Both the position numbers and the translations under genes were made by a program. This document shows, one piece after another, positions 1-3,998 of a stretch of DNA of 6,167 nt (position 1 is the first letter of the stretch; each line of letters starts with the position of its first letter). The stretch comes from Phycisphaerales bacterium (lineage in GTDB: Bacteria; Planctomycetota; Phycisphaerae; SM23-33), in contig PMBX01000273.1 of NCBI GenBank assembly GCA_003153915.1, positions 1-6,167 on the forward strand, written 5' to 3'. Below the pieces are notes generated by a model. The model was given only the letters and a program-made list of their open reading frames with translations, made no database searches and was not told the origin of the DNA.

Positions 1-13
1 GCACGCAGCTAGA

Positions 14-87
14 GCAGGAGAGCAGTAGAAAGTTGAAAGTTGAAACAGCGGATCGCCTTGCGATTAAAGCCCGATGTGCTCTCCTGC
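14..87. repeat. Intergenic inverted repeat with purine-rich tandem repeat
   Basis: A perfect 11-bp inverted repeat (GCAGGAGAGCA at 14-24, TGCTCTCCTGC at 77-87) flanks a 52-bp interior. The interior begins with a tandem heptamer, AAAGTTG twice plus AAA (29-45). A pyrimidine-rich stretch just beyond the right arm (94-112) is roughly complementary to the purine-rich left side. No coding region with a believable product covers positions 1-174. It could be the end of an upstream transcription unit or a copy of a dispersed intergenic repeat; the window cannot decide. The repeat itself is seen directly, its role is unknown. Confidence 0.5.
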
Positions 88-163
88 GGTCTAATTTCTC
101 CTCTCTACTTTCCAAAATACTGTTCAGACACTATTGCAAACAGCTTAGAACCCTGTTGAGCAA

Positions 164-177
164 GGAGAACGGCTATG
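164..177 (+). promoter_or_regulatory. Ribosome binding site/leader block shared with the next gene (copy 1)
   Basis: GGAGAACGGCTATG combines a Shine-Dalgarno GGAG (164-167) with the ATG at 175, spacing 7 nt. It fixes the start of the lipoprotein gene. The same 14 bases recur at 586-599 before the membrane protein gene. Upstream, TTCAGA (123-128), a 17-bp spacer and TAGAAC (146-151) form a poor sigma70-like promoter candidate that I would not rely on. Confidence 0.7.
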
Positions 178-507
178 AGAAATCGCGAGATTCTTTGCGG
201 TTTGGGCCTGGCGTGGCTGGTTCTGGCGGCCTGTGCCGGCGGCTGCATCAACATCAAGGTAGACGCCGATGGGCTGGTGCGTAAATATACCTCCGTCTCA
301 CACGACGAGGCGATTCGCCTGGCCCGCTCCCAGGCCCGCAGCGAGGGGGTCAATCCCGACGACTACCGCGTCTCGGCGCGGAAGGACAAGGAATTCTGGT
401 GGGTGTGGTTCGACGAGGCCAAGCACACCGGCAAAGAGGGCTGGCCCGCGCATTTCATCGTCCGCGTGGACAAAAACGGCCTGACGGAAGTGTTCCGGGG
501 AAAATAG
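175..507 (+). CDS. Small predicted lipoprotein, function unknown
   Basis: A 110-residue protein starting at an ATG with a good GGAG site. The N-terminus is a lipoprotein-type signal: short charged start (R2, R4), hydrophobic core at residues 6-19, then a lipobox L17-A18-A19-C20. A second, weaker cysteine option is C24 (AGGC). The mature part is about 90 residues: a helical stretch with D44-E45-A46 and A50-R51 (roughly 42-57), then beta-like segments rich in aromatic residues (W75, W76, W78, F79) and an H93-F94-I95-V96-R97-V98-D99 strand ending in G109-K110. The layout resembles small PepSY-like or other alpha/beta single-domain secreted proteins, but I do not recognise a named family. It should be anchored to a membrane on the outer face after lipidation. 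It is followed at 89 bp by the membrane protein gene, whose leader it shares, so the two may be co-expressed. Confidence 0.75.
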   Translation: MRNREILCGLGLAWLVLAACAGGCINIKVDADGLVRKYTSVSHDEAIRLARSQARSEGVNPDDYRVSARKDKEFWWVWFDEAKHTGKEGWPAHFIVRVDKNGLTEVFRGK

Positions 508-558
508 GCTTGCGATGCCACAGGGATGGCACGTATCGTTACGCGCAATCGCCAGGGT

Positions 559-583
559 TGCTTAATTTATAAGCATGATTAAG
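559..583. promoter_or_regulatory. AT-rich overlapping palindromes upstream of the membrane protein gene
   Basis: Two perfect 6-bp inverted repeats overlap here and cannot both form. TGCTTA (559-564) pairs with TAAGCA (570-575) around a 5-nt loop. CTTAAT (561-566) pairs with ATTAAG (578-583) around an 11-nt loop. A -10-like TATAAG lies at 568-573, without a good -35 at 16-18 bp. The element ends 2 bp before the GGGAG of the ribosome binding site. It could be an operator, a promoter -10 region or an RNA switch-like leader; only the symmetry is certain. Confidence 0.35.
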
Positions 584-585
584 TG

Positions 586-599
586 GGAGAACGGCTATG
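586..599 (+). promoter_or_regulatory. Ribosome binding site/leader block (copy 2)
   Basis: GGAGAACGGCTATG is identical to the block at 164-177 and again sets GGAG 7 nt before the ATG, here at 597. It decides this start over the out-of-frame ATG at 575. Confidence 0.7.
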
Positions 600-1427
600 C
601 CATTTCTTGGGTTTACGTTTTTGGCATCTTTAATTCTTGGTTTATTTCTTCTCTTGTTCTGGCTCTTGTTAAGAACGCTTCTTTTGTGGGTTGGGGCGAA
701 GTATCTGGTAAAGATTCCAGGCGCCACGTATTGGAGGTGTTTATTGGCCCTCCTGGTGGGCGGGCTGATTTCTTTTGGATTGTCTAGCATCCTCGGTTTT
801 GTCGGCTATCCAGCGATGACGCCCTTGGGTATCGCGATAGGCTCTATCCTTGGTGTCGTTGTATCGCTGCTGCTTACTTGGTATTTCATTAAGATATTTC
901 TCAAGACCAGTTTGGGCAAGGCTATCCTTGCATGGTTGCCCACCTTGGGTATCTGGGTCATGATACTTCCGCTTACACTCGCGATCATTCTCCCAGCCCT
1001 AAGTAAGGCTCGCGAACTTTCCAAACAAGTAATATGCAGAGGTAACCTCCAAGGTATCTCAAAGGCATGCATGTTGTATTTAGGAAGTAACAGTGATGCG
1101 TTCCCTCCTAGCCTTGATGTGCTTATCAAGTCCCATGACTGCACGCCGGAAATGTTGTACTGCCCAGCAGTGAAAGAAAAATACCGCCCTTCGTACTTCT
1201 ATTTTCCGCCGGTTTCCGGAAATGGCCTTCACATTCGCAGCGTAATGGCCTGCGATTTTGAATTAAATCACAAGGGTGAGGGAAGAAACGTGCTTTTTTC
1301 GGATGGCTCGATGGTCTGGATGAAGCCTGACCAGTTCGCCAATGAGATGGACAAGACGGAAAACCGCACTTTCGCCCTTATGCTGGCCGATGCCGAAAAG
1401 AGACTTCCTCAACCGGCCGACAAGTAA
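597..1427 (+). CDS. Multi-pass membrane protein with pseudopilin-like C-terminal domain
   Basis: A 276-residue protein. Hydrophobic segments lie at about residues 5-33, 45-70, 77-102 and 110-133. The last runs directly into I131-L132-P133-A134-L135-S136-K137-A138-R139-E140 and a helix continuing through C147 and N150-L151. That pattern is characteristic of the type II secretion/pseudopilin-like proteins expanded in planctomycetes. The soluble domain carries further family hallmarks: F169-P170-P171-S172-L173, L187-Y188-C189-P190, and near the end N231-V232-L233-F234-S235-D236-G237-S238 followed by W241. What is missing is the prepilin cleavage site (a G-F-T-L-x-E type motif); three extra membrane segments occupy the N-terminus instead. 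It is therefore unlikely to be processed as a pilin and is more likely an integral membrane protein with an exposed C-terminal domain. The gene is much AT-richer than the sugar genes to the right (19 of 60 bases G+C at 601-660). Specific function unknown. Confidence 0.8.
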   Translation: MPFLGFTFLASLILGLFLLLFWLLLRTLLLWVGAKYLVKIPGATYWRCLLALLVGGLISFGLSSILGFVGYPAMTPLGIAIGSILGVVVSLLLTWYFIKIFLKTSLGKAILAWLPTLGIWVMILPLTLAIILPALSKARELSKQVICRGNLQGISKACMLYLGSNSDAFPPSLDVLIKSHDCTPEMLYCPAVKEKYRPSYFYFPPVSGNGLHIRSVMACDFELNHKGEGRNVLFSDGSMVWMKPDQFANEMDKTENRTFALMLADAEKRLPQPADK

Positions 1428-1474
1428 TCGCACACTCCAGGCTGGCGAGGTTCTGTCCCGCCGTCCTGACAAAT

Positions 1475-1480
1475 GGGAAG
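1475..1480 (+). promoter_or_regulatory. Ribosome binding site deciding the start of the hypothetical gene
   Basis: GGGAAG lies 8 nt before the ATG at 1489. The reading frame is open back to an ATG at 1342, but that start lies inside the preceding gene, and the extra residues are arginine-rich and look like out-of-frame translation. Confidence 0.45.
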
Positions 1481-1488
1481 TCGAACCC

Positions 1489-2064
1489 ATGGAACCTATG
1501 CGGGTCCCGATTTCGAAGAAAAAGCTTCTGGCCCTGATACAACAGTTCGCGGCCGTCGATGCCGTCGGCACAAGTGCCGTCCGCGGCCAGCCGACGGGGA
1601 CAAAGGCGAAAATCCAAGAATACCTCAAAAAGATCAGGCTAAACACCATCCCCAGCGGTACCTTTTCTGACTTCAAGGCTTGGCTAAACCATCAGACAAG
1701 GTGCATCCAGCGTAAGCCTCCGAATCCGAATGCTCCTTGGGACATTGCGAGAAAGACGCTGAACCTGTTTCTGCGAGCTTGTTATTACAACCACTATCTC
1801 CGCAGAAGGTACAAACTGGCCAAAATCGGCAAATGGTTGGAAGTTCCCCTCGATGGAATCGTGGCGAGGGAACTCAAGCGAGATGCAGGCAAAGGCATGT
1901 TGCCGCCATGGGCCGGACTAAAGAGACTGGAACAACAGGACAGCGATGAGTTCCAGAAGCACGCCCACGAATACGCAGCGGCCTGTAAGCTTCCTGTCCC
2001 GATTTTCCTCGACAACTACCTGTGGCTTCATGGCCGCCGTCCCAGACCGAAAAGAGATTCTTGA
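1489..2064 (+). CDS. Conserved hypothetical protein, possibly HhH-GPD glycosylase-related
   Basis: A 191-residue, mostly helical, basic protein; start chosen at 1489 (GGGAAG upstream), with a second ATG at 1498. Order of features: an N-terminal helix (10-25); an R32-G33-Q34-x-x-G37-T38 segment; a helix with F59-S60-D61-F62; then W84-D85-I86-A87-R88-K89-T90-L91-N92-L93-F94-L95-R96. Next come a Y99-Y100-N101-x-Y103-L104 stretch and E118-V119-P120-L121-D122 followed by I124-V125-A126. The C-terminal half has L138-P139-P140-W141 and ends in L174-D175-N176-Y177-L178-W179-L180 with a basic tail. From memory this resembles an uncharacterised bacterial family of about 200 residues. The R-K-T-x-N motif and the downstream P-x-D, with 33 residues from K89 to D122, recall the catalytic lysine/aspartate arrangement of AGOG-type HhH-GPD DNA glycosylases, but this is inference. 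It lies 61 bp after the membrane gene with no obvious terminator between them, so they could be co-transcribed. Confidence 0.7.
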   Translation: MEPMRVPISKKKLLALIQQFAAVDAVGTSAVRGQPTGTKAKIQEYLKKIRLNTIPSGTFSDFKAWLNHQTRCIQRKPPNPNAPWDIARKTLNLFLRACYYNHYLRRRYKLAKIGKWLEVPLDGIVARELKRDAGKGMLPPWAGLKRLEQQDSDEFQKHAHEYAAACKLPVPIFLDNYLWLHGRRPRPKRDS

Positions 2065-2151
2065 CGGGATCCTTCATCAGCACAGCTATCGTGAAGACCC
2101 CAAGGATTGTCCCAAAAGCTACCCAAACCGCCGACCATGTAATGGAAAATC

Positions 2152-2188
2152 GGGTGAAGACGTGGGTGGTATTCGTCCTGATTCACCC
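2152..2188. terminator. Possible bidirectional terminator in the convergent gap
   Basis: GGGTGAA (2152-2158) and TTCACCC (2182-2188) form a perfect 7-bp stem. Inside it GACG (2159-2162) pairs with CGTC (2174-2177), leaving a 4-nt bulge and an 11-nt loop. T-rich runs follow on both strands: AGTTTCTCATT on plus, and GATTTTCCATT on minus. It sits between the ends of the hypothetical gene (2064) and the tRNA-binding gene (2249), where a shared terminator is expected. The T-tracts are short, so this is tentative. Nothing else was recognised in 2065-2248. Confidence 0.35.
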
Positions 2189-2248
2189 AGTTTCTCATTG
2201 GGGACCGTTATTGGATGTATTGCTTACTGCCAAACCGCTGGCCATTTA

Positions 2249-2599
2249 TCACGAAATCGTCGCCCCCGGCGGGACGGGCTGGTCGGCCGTCAGGACGATG
2301 ACCTTGCGGTCGGTTTCATCCCCATAGGAGGCGGCAAGGAGCATCCCGTTGGATTCCAGCCCGCGCATCTTGCGCGGCTGAAGATTGGCCACCACCACGA
2401 TCTGCTTGCCCACCAGGGCTTCGGGGGCATACTGGCCGCGCAGGCCGGCGATGATCTGCCGCTGGCTGTCGCCCAGGTCGATGGTCAAGCACAGCAGCTT
2501 GTCGGCGTTGGGGTGGTCGTGGACTTCCAGCACGCGGGCGACGCGAAGGTCCAACTTGGCGAAATCCTCGTACGTGACGGCCGGCTTGATCTCGGACAT
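2249..2599 (-). CDS. Stand-alone tRNA-binding domain protein (MetRS beta / EMAP-type)
   Basis: A 116-residue OB-fold tRNA-binding protein of the type annotated as methionine--tRNA ligase beta subunit, equivalent to the C-terminal domain of long MetRS. Visible hallmarks are F13-x-x-L16-D17-L18-R19-V20-A21, H29-P30-N31-A32-D33-K34-L35-L36, R47-Q48-I49-I50-A51-G52-L53, L62-V63-G64-K65, A71-N72-L73-x-P75-R76-K77 and E82-S83-N84-G85-M86-L87-L88-A89-A90. The length is normal for a free-standing copy, which in the family dimerises and helps deliver tRNA to the synthetase. The catalytic MetRS is not in this window. The start at 2599 has AGGAG 12 nt upstream (2612-2616 on the minus strand). The frame is open upstream to 2680, but those residues have no family similarity. 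It is divergent from manA and convergent with the hypothetical gene, so monocistronic here. A CsaA-like chaperone role is the main alternative. Confidence 0.9.
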   Translation of the reverse strand: MSEIKPAVTYEDFAKLDLRVARVLEVHDHPNADKLLCLTIDLGDSQRQIIAGLRGQYAPEALVGKQIVVVANLQPRKMRGLESNGMLLAASYGDETDRKVIVLTADQPVPPGATIS

Positions 2600-2643
2600 A
2601 GGCTTGTTTTTCTCCTGGCGCCGCCAATCGGCGTCGAGGAATG

Positions 2644-2672
2644 AGTCTAAACCACCAGGCGAGCGGGGGCAA
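2644..2672 (-). promoter_or_regulatory. Candidate sigma70-type promoter for the tRNA-binding gene
   Basis: On the minus strand, TTGCCC (2672-2667), a 17-bp spacer and TAGACT (2649-2644) have good spacing and partial consensus. Transcription would start near 2637, giving a leader of about 38 nt that contains the AGGAG site. This supports the start codon at 2599 rather than an upstream one. Confidence 0.4.
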
Positions 2673-2708
2673 GTCCTCATCCTTGGTTGTCCTATCCGCG
2701 CGTATGCC

Positions 2709-2736
2709 TGGCTGGAGGGTCACGTCCCGCCAGCCA
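2709..2736. other. Strong GC-rich hairpin upstream of the tRNA-binding gene
   Basis: TGGCTGG (2709-2715) pairs perfectly with CCAGCCA (2730-2736). After one A/G mismatch, GGG (2717-2719) pairs with CCC (2726-2728) around a 6-nt loop TCACGT. No T-tract follows on either strand, so it is not a standard intrinsic terminator. It may be a protein-binding palindrome or part of a transcribed RNA. Confidence 0.4.
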
Positions 2737-2784
2737 TACAGGTGCTCCAATGCGCGGCGAGACGGAGCGGCGCCGCGCAATTAC

Positions 2785-2813
2785 CACGGCGGTTCGCGGC
2801 GGCTTCGGCCGTG
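2785..2813. other. Alternative hairpins with a C(TTCG)G tetraloop
   Basis: CGGC (2800-2803), TTCG, GCCG (2808-2811) form a hairpin with the very stable UUCG tetraloop if transcribed on the plus strand. Alternatively CACGGC (2785-2790) pairs with GCCGTG (2808-2813). The two use the same right arm and exclude each other. The sequence pattern is certain, function is unknown. Confidence 0.35.
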
Positions 2814-2837
2814 AGTCTTGTCGAACGGTTCGCGGCG
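2790..2837. repeat. 12-bp direct repeat upstream of the manA promoter
   Basis: CGGTTCGCGGCG occurs at 2790-2801 and again at 2826-2837, with start points 36 bp apart. Both copies lie upstream of the candidate manA -35 (2876). The spacing could suit a regulator binding two sites, but no known operator was recognised. Confidence 0.45.
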
Positions 2838-2875
2838 AAAAAGAAACCGTGGATGACTGCGACAGAATCACCCGC

Positions 2876-2904
2876 TTGGCCTGGCTGTTGCGGGTTTGTA
2901 GAAT
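2876..2904 (+). promoter_or_regulatory. Candidate sigma70-type promoter for the manA operon
   Basis: TTGGCC (2876-2881), a 17-bp spacer and TAGAAT (2899-2904) have ideal spacing and a good -10. Transcription would start near 2911 and leave a leader of about 27 nt with GGAAGGG (2927-2933) before the ATG at 2938. This would drive manA, the kinase and the isomerase together. Confidence 0.5.
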
Positions 2905-2937
2905 GTCCCACGCGGTCGCAGGCATTGGAAGGGCTTT

Positions 2938-3960
2938 ATGGCGGCGTACCCCTACAAGTTCGAGCCGATCTACAAGGAAAGAATCTGGGGCGGGCGGAAT
3001 ATCGAGCGGCTCTTTGCCCGCAGCCTGCCCGCCGTCGGGACCATCGGCGAAAGCTGGGAACTGGCCGATCTGGCCGAGGGCGTCAGCGTCGTGGCCAACG
3101 GACCCTCTGCCGGGATGACACTGGCCGACCTGACTTGCAAGTGCGGGCCGGAACTCCTGGGGGCGGCCAGGCAGCTCCAAAACGGTAGATTCCCTCTCCT
3201 GCTGAAATACCTCGACGCCAACGATAGGCTCTCCCTCCAGGTGCATCCCGACGCCGAAGCCGCTGCCTCCATCGGGGCCGGCGCGGTTCCCAAGGCCGAA
3301 TGCTGGTACGTCCTGGAGAGCCGCGGGCTGATCGTGGATGAACAGACCAAGGGCAAGATATCGCGCGTGATGGGAAGGCCCGGCAGCGTCGTCTACAAGG
3401 GGCTGAAACCTGGCGTGACGGCAGAGCAATTTCGCCGCGCTGCCCTGGGCATGGGCGACTCGATTGAGTCCCTCGTGCGACAAAAAGAAGTTCGTGCGGG
3501 GGATTTTCTCTACCTGCCCGCCGGAATGGTCCATGCCCTTGGAGCGGGCATGGTCGTGGCGGAAGTCCAGACGCCCTCGGACACCACCTATCGTGTCACC
3601 GACTGGGGCCGAGGGCGAGAAACGCACCTGAGCGAATCGCTTAAATGTATAAGGTTCGACGACCCCGACGCGCCCCCGCCCGGAGCGGCGGGGGAGACGT
3701 TGGTTGCGACGGAGTTTTTCACCGTGGCCATCCGCTCGGCGGAGGGTTCCGCGATTCTGCCGGGCGGGCGATGCGCTGCGCTGATGTTCCTGGAAGGGGC
3801 CGGCGGCGCGACGATCCGCCATGGCGGGAAGGTTGAACCGGCCACAACCGTCCGGTCCGGAGACACGGTGTTGTTGCCCGCGGCCTTGACGACACCGACG
3901 CTTCAGACGCCCGGACGTTGCACCTGGCTGGAAGTAACCCTTCCGGAACGTTCGACGTAG
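2938..3960 (+). CDS. manA: Mannose-6-phosphate isomerase, class I
   Basis: Interconverts D-mannose 6-phosphate and D-fructose 6-phosphate in the cytoplasm; a zinc cupin enzyme. At 340 residues it is of the short bacterial class I type. Visible signatures are the N-terminal P9-x-x-x-E14-R15-x-W17-G18-G19, G38-E39-S40-W41-E42, and L88-L89-K90-x-L92-D93-A94. The zinc ligands are Q101 and H103 (S99-L100-Q101-V102-H103-P104-D105), E121 (K119-A120-E121-C122-W123-Y124) and H199 (P194-A195-G196-M197-V198-H199-A200). Also present are E209-V210-Q211-x-x-S214-D215-T216-T217-Y218-R219 with the active-site arginine, and D222-W223-G224-R225. The C-terminal cupin part is more divergent, as usual. The start at 2938 has GGAAGGG 4 nt upstream. 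It is first in an operon with the kinase 38 bp downstream, which suggests use of mannose released with deoxysugars from a heteropolysaccharide, though a biosynthetic GDP-mannose role is also possible. Confidence 0.93.
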   Translation: MAAYPYKFEPIYKERIWGGRNIERLFARSLPAVGTIGESWELADLAEGVSVVANGPSAGMTLADLTCKCGPELLGAARQLQNGRFPLLLKYLDANDRLSLQVHPDAEAAASIGAGAVPKAECWYVLESRGLIVDEQTKGKISRVMGRPGSVVYKGLKPGVTAEQFRRAALGMGDSIESLVRQKEVRAGDFLYLPAGMVHALGAGMVVAEVQTPSDTTYRVTDWGRGRETHLSESLKCIRFDDPDAPPPGAAGETLVATEFFTVAIRSAEGSAILPGGRCAALMFLEGAGGATIRHGGKVEPATTVRSGDTVLLPAALTTPTLQTPGRCTWLEVTLPERST

Positions 3961-3985
3961 CAAGTTGAATCATTCGCGGCTGATT

Positions 3986-3990
3986 GGGAG
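3986..3990 (+). promoter_or_regulatory. Ribosome binding site deciding the kinase start
   Basis: GGGAG sits 8 nt before the ATG at 3999. The frame is also open from a TTG at 3984, but the ribosome binding site would then lie inside the coding region, and the extra residues G-D-R-D add nothing family-like. Confidence 0.6.
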
Positions 3991-3998
3991 ACCGGGAC

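Larger units (their letters stand above)
2600..2937. other. Divergent intergenic region, structured, no gene recognised
   Basis: This 338-bp stretch lies between the tRNA-binding gene (minus) and manA (plus). Frames through it are open in places, but none has a recognisable product or its own convincing start. It contains one promoter candidate for each flanking gene, a strong hairpin at 2709-2736, a C(TTCG)G hairpin and a competing 6-bp inverted repeat at 2785-2813. It also holds a 12-bp direct repeat (2790-2837) and an ACGGTT/AACCGT inverted repeat (2825-2850). No tRNA, tmRNA, SRP RNA or RNase P motif was seen. A small RNA gene here cannot be excluded. Confidence 0.6.

Noticed and set aside
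512..552. TGCCA/TGGCA hairpin with outer GCGAT/ATCGC pairing after the lipoprotein gene, considered as a terminator
   Set aside because: Stems of only 5 bp and no T-tract; too weak to call.
575..787. Alternative ATG at 575 for the membrane gene
   Set aside because: Different frame, ends early, and no Shine-Dalgarno at proper distance; the ATG at 597 follows GGAG.
1342..1488. In-frame upstream extension of the hypothetical gene starting at 1342
   Set aside because: It overlaps the end of the membrane protein gene in another frame, has no ribosome binding site, and its arginine/proline-rich residues look like out-of-frame translation. The ATG at 1489 has GGGAAG upstream.
2066..2113. GGGATCCTT / AAGGA-TTG-TCCC pairing just after the hypothetical gene, considered as its terminator
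   Set aside because: Bulged stem with a 27-nt loop and no T-run; the hairpin at 2152-2188 is better placed and better formed.
1946..2644. Plus-strand open frame covering the tRNA-binding gene
   Set aside because: It runs antisense to a gene with complete EMAP-domain signatures and overlaps the hypothetical gene's end in a different frame.
2316..2780. Second minus-strand frame through the tRNA-binding gene and upstream region
   Set aside because: It shares the DNA of the tRNA-binding gene in another frame. The part upstream of 2600 briefly looked protein-like but has no start signal or family match.
2692..3963. 423-codon open frame on the minus strand opposite manA
   Set aside because: It is antisense to a clear ManA with all zinc ligands. 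Long antisense frames are common in GC-rich DNA, and the translation has no recognisable domain.
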